The notes under the pieces were generated by a model. The model was not told the DNA's origin. It searched no databases and saw only the letters and a program-made list of their open reading frames with translations. This document shows positions 1-8,745 of a stretch of 64,000 bases of DNA, in pieces. The translations under genes and the position numbers were made by a program. The DNA is taken from the NCBI GenBank assembly GCA_942491385.1, contig CALOAF010000007.1:143690-207689 (forward strand). Direction: 5' to 3'. The stretch is from UBA6170 sp942491385 (GTDB lineage Bacteria > Chloroflexota > Anaerolineae > Anaerolineales > Anaerolineaceae). Numbering within the stretch: position 1 is the stretch's first letter; every line of letters starts with the position of its first letter.

Positions 1-773
1 ATATCAGTCTGTAATTTTCCGAGAATATTTATATGCGCACGATAAGGAAAGTTATTAATCGGTGTACTCACTTGGATTGCAGGAGGAGGCAACCAGATTG
101 GATTTTCCCAATCACCTAAAGCCTGGTAAACAAGATCAACAGCTTGTTTGTGATCGATTGCCCCCACAATTGTTATTACCATCCCGGCAGGCCCATAATA
201 ATATTTGTGAAATTTAACCAGGTCTGATCTTTTGATGCGCTTTAATGTTTCTATGGTTCCCTCATCGGCACGGCCATACGGATGGTTGGGGAAAAGTATT
301 TCATCAAATTTTAGGGAAGCCCGTTCCGATGTATCCTGTTCACGTATTTGCAGGCCTGTGATCATTTGAGATAGAAGGATTTTTAATTGGATTGGAGGAA
401 ATATTGGCCATCGTACTGCTTCTGATAAAGTTTTTAGCAATAGCGGTAAATCTTCCACCAGAGATTTTCCGCCAAAACTGGTGGTTTGAATACTGCTACC
501 AAAACCCAGTGTTGCCCCCACAGTCTCCAATTCGTTGTAAATTTTTCGATAGCGGTGGAAAACAGAGCCACGCATTAACGCGAAAGATGTAAATAAACTC
601 AAACCTAATTTTTCTTTTGGATCATGAATCGCACCGCAATTCAAAAAACCACTGATGATTACAGAAGGACTCTGAAAATTCGATTTGGTTAAAACAATAA
701 TCCCATTCGGAAATTCGACCCGCTGAATGTTATCCTTGCCTGGTAAATGCTTCCACAAATTTTGATTATTCAT
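1..773 (-). CDS. M16 family peptidase-like subunit, non-catalytic (partial)
   Basis: The reverse strand is open from the ATG at 773 to the window edge, giving about 257 residues that align by eye with the first half of an M16 (pitrilysin/MPP-like) protein. It has an LTKSNFQSPSV-type opening and the region ending in GSVFHRYRKIYNELE where the family usually has its metal site. The HxxEH zinc motif is absent, so this looks like the structural partner of a heterodimeric M16 peptidase. Its ATG overlaps the stop of the upstream catalytic subunit (ATGA), which implies translational coupling. The C-terminus lies outside the window. Confidence 0.8.
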   Translation of the reverse strand, partial: MNNQNLWKHLPGKDNIQRVEFPNGIIVLTKSNFQSPSVIISGFLNCGAIHDPKEKLGLSLFTSFALMRGSVFHRYRKIYNELETVGATLGFGSSIQTTSFGGKSLVEDLPLLLKTLSEAVRWPIFPPIQLKILLSQMITGLQIREQDTSERASLKFDEILFPNHPYGRADEGTIETLKRIKRSDLVKFHKYYYGPAGMVITIVGAIDHKQAVDLVYQALGDWENPIWLPPPAIQVSTPINNFPYRAHINILGKLQTD

Positions 774-2065
774 GAGGATATTTTACTTTCAGATAAGTCA
801 GGATGATAAATACCGATCACTCGTTTCTCCGGATGGAGATATTTTTCGGCTACACTCTGTACGTCATGAGGCTTTATCTCATTTAAGCAATCCAGATAAT
901 TAGAGAACCAAGCATAATCCGCGAAACTTTCTGAATACCCAAGCCAAAAAGCCTGATTGGTGATATTTTCCAATCCGTAAGCAAACATAGCTCTTGCTTG
1001 TTTTACTGCTCTTTGGATTTCGGATCGTCGAATTCTTTTATCAATTATTTTTTCAATTTCCAGGTCAATTGTCTTAATTACAATTTCTGGATCCTGTTCC
1101 TGTTGAAGTGTGATGGATAAGTCATAAACGTGAGGGTCTATTGTGGCTTGAAGTCCACCAGAGAGACTGACTGCTAATCGCTTGTCGACAATCTGCTTGT
1201 ACAGTCGGCTGGTTTTATTGGATATACCCCCACCTCCAAACATATTTAAACTCGCGGGGCCAGATAAAAGACTATCTAAAATCGTAAATGCAAAAAAATC
1301 GGGATCGGCAGCACTGGGAGATCGATAAGCTATTTGAATGAATATGGTATCTCCAGGTCCAGTTAAAAGGATTTCTTTTTTCCCATTAATTTCAGTCTCT
1401 GGTTGAATGTCAATTTCAGGAAGAAGTTTAGATGGTATCGGGGAAAAAAGTTGTTGAATTTTCTCAACCATTTCAGGTGTGTTGAAATCACCGGCGACAG
1501 AGATAGTGGTATTGGATGGTTGATAAAATTGATGATAATGATGGTATAGATCATCTCTTTGAATTCGATTCAAGTCCTCCAGGCTACCAATCACCTCATT
1601 GCGATAAGGGTGAAACTCGAATGCAGCTTCATTTACAGCAGTATTCAACCGGAGGAATGGTTCATTATCTTTGCCTTCTTTCTCGGAAATGATAACCGTT
1701 CGCTCTGATTCGACATCCTCAAGGTTGAATAGACTGTTGACCATTCGGTCAGCTTCTAAATCCAGCGCTAAATCGATTTTGTTGGCAGGCATTGTTTCAA
1801 AATAAGTTGTCCAATCAATGTGGGTAAATGCATTCCATACCCCTCCCTCTCTGGCAATCAAGCGATCCATCATATTTGCAGGATATTTTGAGGTGCCTTT
1901 AAATTGCATATGTTCAACCCAGTGAGATATACCTGTTAGTCCTGGTTTTTCAAATCGTGACCCGACCTTGTACCAGGTCCAAAGGCTGATAATTGGCGTT
2001 GAGTGTATTTCTTTTAATAAAACCAATAATCCATTGTCGAGTCGAACTTTTGTGGGGTTATCCAT
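770..2065 (-). CDS. M16 family zinc metallopeptidase, catalytic subunit
   Basis: 431 residues. The inverted zinc motif HWVEH is at residues 48-52, followed about 75 residues later by the LALDLEADRM segment that supplies the third zinc ligand (Glu). Family members degrade or process peptides as two half-clamshell units. The second half is probably supplied by the overlapping downstream gene, which lacks the zinc motif. No signal peptide is visible, so a cytoplasmic location is likely. The precise substrate cannot be told from sequence. Confidence 0.88.
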   Translation of the reverse strand: MDNPTKVRLDNGLLVLLKEIHSTPIISLWTWYKVGSRFEKPGLTGISHWVEHMQFKGTSKYPANMMDRLIAREGGVWNAFTHIDWTTYFETMPANKIDLALDLEADRMVNSLFNLEDVESERTVIISEKEGKDNEPFLRLNTAVNEAAFEFHPYRNEVIGSLEDLNRIQRDDLYHHYHQFYQPSNTTISVAGDFNTPEMVEKIQQLFSPIPSKLLPEIDIQPETEINGKKEILLTGPGDTIFIQIAYRSPSAADPDFFAFTILDSLLSGPASLNMFGGGGISNKTSRLYKQIVDKRLAVSLSGGLQATIDPHVYDLSITLQQEQDPEIVIKTIDLEIEKIIDKRIRRSEIQRAVKQARAMFAYGLENITNQAFWLGYSESFADYAWFSNYLDCLNEIKPHDVQSVAEKYLHPEKRVIGIYHPDLSESKISS

Positions 2066-2187
2066 ACATCAACCTATTTTTGCAGTATGATTCACTATCC
2101 AAGATTAAAAAGAGAGATTGAACCAACAGTTTGTAATATCTCTTTCAAAAAATATAGCATAACCTTTAATAAATAAGAAATCATTAA

Positions 2188-2216
2188 TTGATAGAATATC
2201 AGTTTATAATTATATA
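2188..2216 (+). promoter_or_regulatory. possible sigma70-type promoter for the flavoprotein gene
   Basis: TTGATA (2188-2193) and TATATA (2211-2216) with a 17-base spacer, 40 bases upstream of the ATG at 2257. The surrounding stretch is very AT-rich, so chance matches are likely. Confidence 0.35.
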
Positions 2217-2256
2217 AATGGTCGATTTTATTCTTGAACTTTAAGGATTATTCTAA

Positions 2257-3615
2257 ATGAATATAATCAAATCACGTTGTATTGCGGTTATTGGAGCAGG
2301 TCCTGCAGGAATTTTTGCAGCAAGAGAATTAGCCAATAATGATCATAAAGTGACTTTATTGAATCGGGACATAAAACCTGGCGGATTGGCTGAATACGGT
2401 ATTTATCCCACGAAAGATAAAATAAAAGAAGGGTTAAGAAAACAGTTTTATTCGACGATCGCCGATGATAATATTTCCTATTATGGAAATCTTGTGGTGG
2501 GGGATAAATCTGGAGTATCCATAAACGATTTAAGAAATCTGGGATTTGATGCTTTTCTTGTGACTACGGGTGCCCAGGGGACAAAATGGTTAGGGCTTCC
2601 TGGTGAGCATTTGGTTGGTTCCTACCATGCCAAAGATCTGGTTTATCATTACAACCTGCTTCCTCCTTTTAGTACTTATGAGTATAAGATCGGAAAAAAA
2701 GTTGCCATTATTGGGGTGGGAAATGTAATGATGGATATCGCCCGATATTTGATTACTGAGAAAGATGTTGAAGTAGTAACAGCCATCGCCAGACGAGGGC
2801 CTGCTGAAGTAAAATTTTCGCGGAAAGAACTTGAGTACTTTGTAAAAAATCTTGACATGGACGATTATTTGACTGAGATTGATCGCGTTTCTCCACTGAT
2901 GAATTCTTTAGGACAGGATCCGTACGACTCTATTAAGTTCATCCGCGATGCATTTCCAAATGCAGTAGAAACAAATTCAGATTCAGTATTTCGATTTAAA
3001 TTCTTAGCTTCCCCAGTTCGAATCATTGGTAATGATCGCAATGAGATCGAAGGACTGGAACTTGAGGAAACAACGTTAATTAATGATAACGGTTCAATCA
3101 AATCGCGGGGAACCGGCCAAAAAACGATCATGGATGTAGATACTGTTATTTTCGCTATCGGTGACTCAATAGACCCAGATTTTGGTTTGCCCTATGATCG
3201 AAATGAATTTGTAAAGAATCCTAAACCGCGTTTTCCGATCAATGGTATCTCATATGAGAGTTTTGATCCGGTATCTTTAAAGATTATTGAGGATGTATTT
3301 TTAGCTGGGTGGGCACGCAAAGCCAGTGATGGATTGGTAGGGAATGCTCGCAAAGATGGTGTCAAGGCAGCTCAAGCGATTGAAATGTATTTACAAACCT
3401 TAGAGAAACCATCCAACGGGAATTTTGGGGAAGTCCAAAGCTATCTTCGGTCAAAAAATAAAAGAATAGTAGATAAATTTGACCTGAATCGTTTATTGGA
3501 AGTTGAAAATAAAATTGCTTCGGATAGAGGTCTTAATAATTTTAAGTTCTCCTCGAATGATGAGATGATATCCGTTATTGAGAATAATCGCATAACCATA
3601 ACCCAATCCAAATAA
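2257..3615 (+). CDS. FAD/NAD(P)-dependent oxidoreductase, adrenodoxin reductase (FprA) type
   Basis: 452 residues. An N-terminal FAD-binding glycine motif (IGAGPAG, about residues 12-18) is followed by a second dinucleotide-binding fold (IGVGNVMMDIARYL, about 152-165) and a late AGWARKASDGLVG segment. These resemble the AGWxKRGPTGVIGTN signature of adrenodoxin/ferredoxin-NADP reductases and the glutamate synthase small subunit family. The likely role is moving electrons between NADPH and a ferredoxin. No N-terminal Fe-S domain is present, so it is not a whole GltD. It stands as a single gene ahead of the dehydrogenase operon. The electron partner is unknown. Confidence 0.78.
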   Translation: MNIIKSRCIAVIGAGPAGIFAARELANNDHKVTLLNRDIKPGGLAEYGIYPTKDKIKEGLRKQFYSTIADDNISYYGNLVVGDKSGVSINDLRNLGFDAFLVTTGAQGTKWLGLPGEHLVGSYHAKDLVYHYNLLPPFSTYEYKIGKKVAIIGVGNVMMDIARYLITEKDVEVVTAIARRGPAEVKFSRKELEYFVKNLDMDDYLTEIDRVSPLMNSLGQDPYDSIKFIRDAFPNAVETNSDSVFRFKFLASPVRIIGNDRNEIEGLELEETTLINDNGSIKSRGTGQKTIMDVDTVIFAIGDSIDPDFGLPYDRNEFVKNPKPRFPINGISYESFDPVSLKIIEDVFLAGWARKASDGLVGNARKDGVKAAQAIEMYLQTLEKPSNGNFGEVQSYLRSKNKRIVDKFDLNRLLEVENKIASDRGLNNFKFSSNDEMISVIENNRITITQSK

Positions 3616-3746
3616 CAATATTTCATATTAGTGTAAATGGTAAAGTTTGAATCCAGGGTGGGATTTTGATACACTAGAAGGAAATATGAAATTTCTGGTT
3701 TGAGGGTAGTTTAAACCAGATGAAAACTTAAATAGGAGGCGAATGA

Positions 3747-4730
3747 ATGGAATTATCCAGTGAATTAAAAAAGGATATGTTCTGGATGATGTTGCTTTCT
3801 CGACGGTTGGATGAGCGAGCCTGGGTATTACACCGTCAAGGGAAAATTGCTTTTCACATATCTGGCATCGGCCATGAGGCAGCACAGGTGGGAGCAGCAT
3901 TTGCTTTAAAACGTGGAGAAGATTGGGTAACACCATATTATCGTGATCTGGCATTAATGCTGAGTTTGGGTTTATCCCCGGAAGAATTTATGTTAAGTTT
4001 GATGGGAAAGGCGGGAGAACCGAGTTCGGGGTCGAGACAAATGCCCAGTCATTTTAGTTTACGTAGGGTAAATGCGGTCAGCCATTCAGCACCGGTAGCG
4101 ACGCAAGCAGTTCATGCTGCCGGGATTGGTCTAGCAATAAAAATTAAGAACGATAAAAAGGTTGTTTTGACAATGATTGGGGAAGGATCTACTTCTCAAG
4201 GTGAGTGGTATGAAGCAGTCAACTGGGCTGCAGTTCACCAATTACCGGTAATTTTTGTTGTCCAGAATAACCAATATGCGATTTCTGTGCCTCCCGAAAT
4301 GCAAATGGCTGTCAAAAGTTCAGCGGACAAAGCTTGTGGTCTGGGCCTTCCTGGTCAAACGATTGACGGAACAGATGTTTTTTTAGTATACGAGATTATT
4401 TCAGAATTAGCTGAAGCTGCAAGGCAAGGCAATGGACCTGCTTTGGTGGAAGCCAAAATGTATCGCATTACACCGCATTCTTCGGATGATGATGATCGCA
4501 CCTATCGATCACGTGAGGAAGTGGAAGAGAATAAAAAACATGATCCACTTTTATTAACCCAAAATAGATTATTAGAGGAAGGTATCATCACAGAAAAAGA
4601 ATTGGAAGGATTGGATAAAAAAGCAAAACAAATGGTTACCGATGCAGTGAAAATTGCGGAGGAGGCCCCATACCCGGCTGCTGAAGAAGCTGCTTATCCA
4701 GTATATGCTGAGGAGGTGCCCAGTGACTGA
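3747..4730 (+). CDS. 2-oxo acid dehydrogenase E1 component, alpha subunit
   Basis: 327 residues. Thiamine-diphosphate binding is marked by GEGSTSQGEW (about residues 146-155), with the closing NN about 30 residues on (VVQNNQYAI). The ITPHSSDDDDRTYR segment is closer to branched-chain 2-oxo acid dehydrogenase alpha subunits than to E. coli type AceE. With E1beta it decarboxylates a 2-oxo acid and reductively acetylates (or acylates) the E2 lipoyl arm. The start follows an AGGAGG ribosome binding site, and the next gene overlaps its stop. Pyruvate versus branched-chain substrate cannot be settled by eye. Confidence 0.88.
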   Translation: MELSSELKKDMFWMMLLSRRLDERAWVLHRQGKIAFHISGIGHEAAQVGAAFALKRGEDWVTPYYRDLALMLSLGLSPEEFMLSLMGKAGEPSSGSRQMPSHFSLRRVNAVSHSAPVATQAVHAAGIGLAIKIKNDKKVVLTMIGEGSTSQGEWYEAVNWAAVHQLPVIFVVQNNQYAISVPPEMQMAVKSSADKACGLGLPGQTIDGTDVFLVYEIISELAEAARQGNGPALVEAKMYRITPHSSDDDDRTYRSREEVEENKKHDPLLLTQNRLLEEGIITEKELEGLDKKAKQMVTDAVKIAEEAPYPAAEEAAYPVYAEEVPSD

Positions 4731-5705
4731 GATAACGATTGTTGAAGCCATTCGTGATGCCATGGATGAAGAATTAGCACGCGATGAAAATGTCTTCATT
4801 GTTGGTGAAGATGTTGGTCAGCGCGGTGGAGTGTTCAGGGCAACAGTAGGATTATTTGATAAATATGGCGCGGATCGCGTAATCGATTCCCCTTTAGCTG
4901 AATTATCAATTGTGGGGTTGGAATCGGAGCAGCTCTATACGGCATGAAACCGATTTGTGAGATTCAATTTGCTGATTTTATTTTTCCAGCTTTTAATCAA
5001 ATTCTCAGTGAAGCAGCAAAGATGACCTATCGTTCAAATGGAGAATGGACTGTCCCTATGGTTATCCGTGCACCTTATGGCGGTGGAATTGGTGGTGGTT
5101 TGTACCATTCGCAAAGTGTGGAAGCCTTTTTTACACATATTCCAGGTTTGAAAGTTGTCATTCCATCCAACCCTTATGACGCCAAAGGTTTATTAAAGTC
5201 AGCTGTACGTGATCCAAATCCAGTCATATTTTTAGAACCCAAAAAAGGATATAGGCTGATCAAAGGGGAAGTGCCAGAAGAGGATTTTGTTGTTCCCATT
5301 GGCCCTGCTAAGGTAACCCGCTCGGGTGAGGATTTAACCATATTTGCTTATGGGATGATGCATTACTATGCTTTGCAGGCTGCTGAACAATTAGAGAAAG
5401 AAGGATTTTCTGCAGAGGTGGTAGATTTACGTACTCTTTATCCGGTAGATAAAGATACAATCCTTGATTCTATCAGGAAGACTGGTAAAGCACTTATCGT
5501 CCATGAAGATAACCTGACTGGTGGTTACGGTGGCGAAATTGCTGCCATCATTGCTGAACATGGATTTACTGACCTGGATGCACCAATACGACGTTTAGCC
5601 GGTCCGGATGTTCCAGCCGTACCATTCAGCCACCCGATGCAGGAATGGTTTATGGTAAACCAGGAAAAAATCTTCAAAGCAGCGCTCGAACTGGCGCGCT
5701 ATTAG
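4723..5705 (+). CDS. 2-oxo acid dehydrogenase E1 component, beta subunit (frameshifted)
   Basis: A GTG start at 4723, overlapping the E1alpha stop, begins VTEITIVEAIRDAMDEEL and runs in frame to the GGGG run at 4914-4917. There the protein changes register: the second part (GIGAALYGMKPICEIQF onward) is in the next frame and runs to 5705. Adding one base to the G run restores a continuous E1beta of about 328 residues with the expected LAELSIVG-x-GIGAA joint. The rest is well conserved (GGGIGGGLYHSQS, the transketolase C-terminal domain with the DLRTLYPVD and VHEDNLTGGYG segments). As the sequence stands the gene is broken. Because its partners are intact, a one-base sequencing error is a good explanation. 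Confidence 0.85.
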
Positions 5706-5717
5706 AAAGAGGGTAAC

Positions 5718-7052
5718 ATGCCGGTAAAAATTATTATGCCCAAATTAGGCGAATCGGTCGTGGAAGGAACATTAATCAAATGGCTGGTTAAAGTTGGAGA
5801 TCAAGTTGAAGAGTTCGATTCTTTGATGGAAGTTGAATCGGCCAAGGTAAACACCGAGATTCCCAGTCCTTCAACTGGTACATTATTGAATATTATTGTT
5901 CAGGAAGGAGCGACTGTTGAGGCAGGTACAATTTTAGGCTGGATTGGTGAACAGGGTGAGGAGCCGCCTGGTGAGGACCAAGTTATCGATGTGGAAGGGG
6001 TAAGTGATACAACCCAACCTGATGCGACAAAAATCCAGATAACACAACAAGTTGAAGCCGGACGCGATCACGATTTAGGTTTTATCTCCCCGGTGGTGGC
6101 AAGATTGGCTCGGGAAAATAATGTCGACCTGACAAAAGTCACAGGTACCGGAAATAACGGTCGTATCACCAAAAAAGACATCCTTCAGTTTATTGATAAA
6201 TTAGGTGACACCGAACCCGAAGCAGAAATAGCTGCCTGGGAAACTCCTGGGGAAGGCGATCTATTCAGACCTACTGAATTACAATTTCCTGATAGATTTA
6301 AAGCCACCCAACCGGTATCCCAGAAAAATGAAGAAATTGTTTCATCCGCAACTCAGGAGATACCTGTTTCAGCAGGAGATCAATTAATTCCATTATCAAA
6401 AATGCGAAAAGCAATTGCAGCGCATATGGTGATGAGTAAACATACAGCCCCGCATGTAACCACGGTGATGGAAGCTGATATGAAACAGGTGAGTGAGCAT
6501 CTCAAAGGTAATAAAGAAAATTTTTCCAAACAAGGTATTCGATTAACCTATTCAGCTTATTTTGTGGCTGCCACAGCGTTCGCATTAAGAGCATTCCCCC
6601 TGGTCAACTCCAAGTGGGCTGATAATGCTCTTCTGGTAAAATCTGCGATCAATATTGGATTGGCGACTTCCCTCGACAAAGAGGGATTAATAGTGCCTGT
6701 CATCAAGCATGCGGATGGGTATTCTATTTCAGGTCTCGCCCGGGTAATTGGAGACCTGGTAAATAGAGCCAGAATGCATCAACTTAACCCAGACGATGTT
6801 ATGGAGGGAACCTTCTCCATCACCAATCATGGGACAGCAGGATCGTTATTTGCCACCCCAGTTATCAATCAACCGCAGGCTGGGATTTTAGGGGTCGGTG
6901 TTATCAAAAAACGGGCAGTTGTTATTGATGATGCAATTGCCATTCGGCCAATGGTTTACCTTTCATTTACTTTTGATCATCGCATTCTAGATGGTTCAAC
7001 CGCGGATAATTTCCTGGCTAAAGTAGTCTCTGTGTTGGAAAATTGGCAATAA
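5718..7052 (+). CDS. dihydrolipoamide acyltransferase (E2) of the 2-oxo acid dehydrogenase complex
   Basis: 444 residues in three parts. A lipoyl domain at 1-77 has the lipoylated lysine in EVESAKVNTE (K43). A peripheral subunit-binding domain lies around 122-160 (SPVVARLARENNVDLTKV to GRITKKDI). The catalytic acyltransferase domain fills about 215-444, with the HRILDG active-site motif starting at H421. Acidic, flexible linkers separate the domains. It passes the acyl group from the lipoyl arm to CoA and forms the core that binds E1 and E3. It lies 12 bases after E1beta in the same operon. Confidence 0.92.
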   Translation: MPVKIIMPKLGESVVEGTLIKWLVKVGDQVEEFDSLMEVESAKVNTEIPSPSTGTLLNIIVQEGATVEAGTILGWIGEQGEEPPGEDQVIDVEGVSDTTQPDATKIQITQQVEAGRDHDLGFISPVVARLARENNVDLTKVTGTGNNGRITKKDILQFIDKLGDTEPEAEIAAWETPGEGDLFRPTELQFPDRFKATQPVSQKNEEIVSSATQEIPVSAGDQLIPLSKMRKAIAAHMVMSKHTAPHVTTVMEADMKQVSEHLKGNKENFSKQGIRLTYSAYFVAATAFALRAFPLVNSKWADNALLVKSAINIGLATSLDKEGLIVPVIKHADGYSISGLARVIGDLVNRARMHQLNPDDVMEGTFSITNHGTAGSLFATPVINQPQAGILGVGVIKKRAVVIDDAIAIRPMVYLSFTFDHRILDGSTADNFLAKVVSVLENWQ

Positions 7053-7137
7053 ATGGTCAGTGGTTGCGTCTGTGTGAACCAGTAATTGATATAATTTGAA
7101 GGTGTCTAAGAAATTTATTTGATCAAAGAGGAGTGTC

Positions 7138-8535
7138 ATGAGTGAATATGATGTTGTTGTATTAGGAGCAGGTCCGGGGGGATATGTCGCTGCCATCCGA
7201 GCATCCCAACTGGGATTGAAAACAGCCATAATTGATAAAGAATGGTTAGGGGGAGTGTGTTTAAATGTTGGATGTATTCCATCAAAATCATTATTAAAAA
7301 ACGCTGATGTTGCCAACACCTTGCGGACTGGCGCAAGAGAATTTGGTTTTTCATTTGAAAATTTGAAATTGGATTATTCTGTTGCCGTAAAACGCAGTCG
7401 CCAAGTCTCCAACCGATTGACGAAAGGTGTTGGTTTCTTAATGAAGAAAAACAATATCGTTGTCATTATGGGAACCGGTCGGATCACCGATAAAAATAAA
7501 CTTAGTGTGACCGGAGAAGATGGAAAAACTCAAGAGATTGTAGCCAAGAATATCATTGTCGCGACTGGCGCATATTCTTCTCAGATTCCCGGTGTGGAAA
7601 TCGATGGCGAAAAGATATTATCCTACAAAGAAGCAATTCTACAAACAAAACAACCCGGATCAGTAATTATTATCGGGGCTGGTGCTATTGGTGTAGAATT
7701 TGCGACCATCTGGAATGGATATGGCACAGATGTTACGATTGTAGAGATGCTACCACGTCTAGTTCCCTTAGAAGACGAAGAGCTTGGTACCGAATTGGAA
7801 AAAGCGTTCAAGAAAGCAGGCATTAAATCATTGACTGGCCATCGTGTTGAAAAAGTAGAAACAACCGAATCGGGTGTTAAGGTAACCGTTTCTCAAAATG
7901 ACACTGAAAAAATTCTTGAAGCCGAGCAAGCCTTGATTGCGATTGGATTTAAACCAAATTCTGCAGACCTTGGTCTTGATGCCCTTGGGGTTAACTTAGA
8001 TAAACGTGGCTTCATTGAAATTGATGACCGCATGGCAACCAATGTTCCTGGTATTTGGGCTATTGGCGATGTGACCGGAAAACTATTACTGGCACACGTG
8101 GCGAGTGCTCAAGGAATTATTTGCGCGGAGAATATTGCGGGTGCAGAGACAATAACACTGGATTATCGCATGATGCCAAGGGCAACTTATTGTCATCCGC
8201 AGGTAGCTTCCTTTGGATTGACGGAAGCACAGGCTCGAGAAGAAGGTTTTGAAGTTAAAGTAGGCCGATTCCCATTTCAGGCTAATGGTAAATCTCTTGG
8301 ATTAGGAGAATCAGCAGGTTTCATTAAGATTGTTACCGATATGAAGTATGGAGAAATTTTAGGCGCGCATTTGATTGGACCTGAAGTATCAGAATTATTA
8401 CCAGAATTAACTTTGGCGCAGAGCATGGAATTAACTTCTGAAGAAATAGCCAGGAATGTCCATGCCCATCCAACATTGAGTGAAGTGATTATGGAAGCCG
8501 CTCACGGGATTGTGGGTGAGACAATTCATATATAG
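7138..8535 (+). CDS. lpdA: dihydrolipoyl dehydrogenase (E3)
   Basis: 465 residues. FAD motif GAGPGG (10-15), redox-active disulfide C41/C46 in GGVCLNVGCIPSKS, NAD motif GAGAIGVE (about 179-186), and the His-Glu pair in HAHPTLSE near the C-terminus. It reoxidises the E2 lipoyl group with NAD+. It is the last gene of the E1alpha-E1beta-E2-E3 operon and is followed by an intrinsic terminator. The strong AAGAGGAG ribosome binding site fixes the start. Confidence 0.95.
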   Translation: MSEYDVVVLGAGPGGYVAAIRASQLGLKTAIIDKEWLGGVCLNVGCIPSKSLLKNADVANTLRTGAREFGFSFENLKLDYSVAVKRSRQVSNRLTKGVGFLMKKNNIVVIMGTGRITDKNKLSVTGEDGKTQEIVAKNIIVATGAYSSQIPGVEIDGEKILSYKEAILQTKQPGSVIIIGAGAIGVEFATIWNGYGTDVTIVEMLPRLVPLEDEELGTELEKAFKKAGIKSLTGHRVEKVETTESGVKVTVSQNDTEKILEAEQALIAIGFKPNSADLGLDALGVNLDKRGFIEIDDRMATNVPGIWAIGDVTGKLLLAHVASAQGIICAENIAGAETITLDYRMMPRATYCHPQVASFGLTEAQAREEGFEVKVGRFPFQANGKSLGLGESAGFIKIVTDMKYGEILGAHLIGPEVSELLPELTLAQSMELTSEEIARNVHAHPTLSEVIMEAAHGIVGETIHI

Positions 8536-8552
8536 AAAAATCTAACCTTCAA

Positions 8553-8584
8553 AAAGGCTTTGTGTTATTCACAGAGCTTTTTTT
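8553..8584 (+). terminator. intrinsic terminator after the dehydrogenase operon
   Basis: An inverted repeat AAAGGCTTTGTG / CACAGAGCTTT with a five-base loop is followed by a run of T. It lies 17 bases after the lpdA stop. Confidence 0.8.
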
Positions 8585-8655
8585 ATTGGTTATACCAATA
8601 AATGGTGAATTATGCGCGAAGTACACGAAATGCATCTCAATGAAAACAGTGCTTA

Positions 8656-8664
8656 TGCTATAAT
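8656..8664 (+). promoter_or_regulatory. extended -10 promoter for secA
   Basis: TGCTATAAT is a perfect TGn-TATAAT extended -10 box, 82 bases upstream of the secA ATG. No good -35 box is visible, as is usual for this promoter class. It follows the terminator of the preceding operon. Confidence 0.55.
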
Positions 8665-8745
8665 TTTTCACCAGATATGAAAGTTATTTATGTCTACAAT
8701 TAATGAAAAAAATTCAACGTTTAGTTGATTGATAAAAGGAACAGA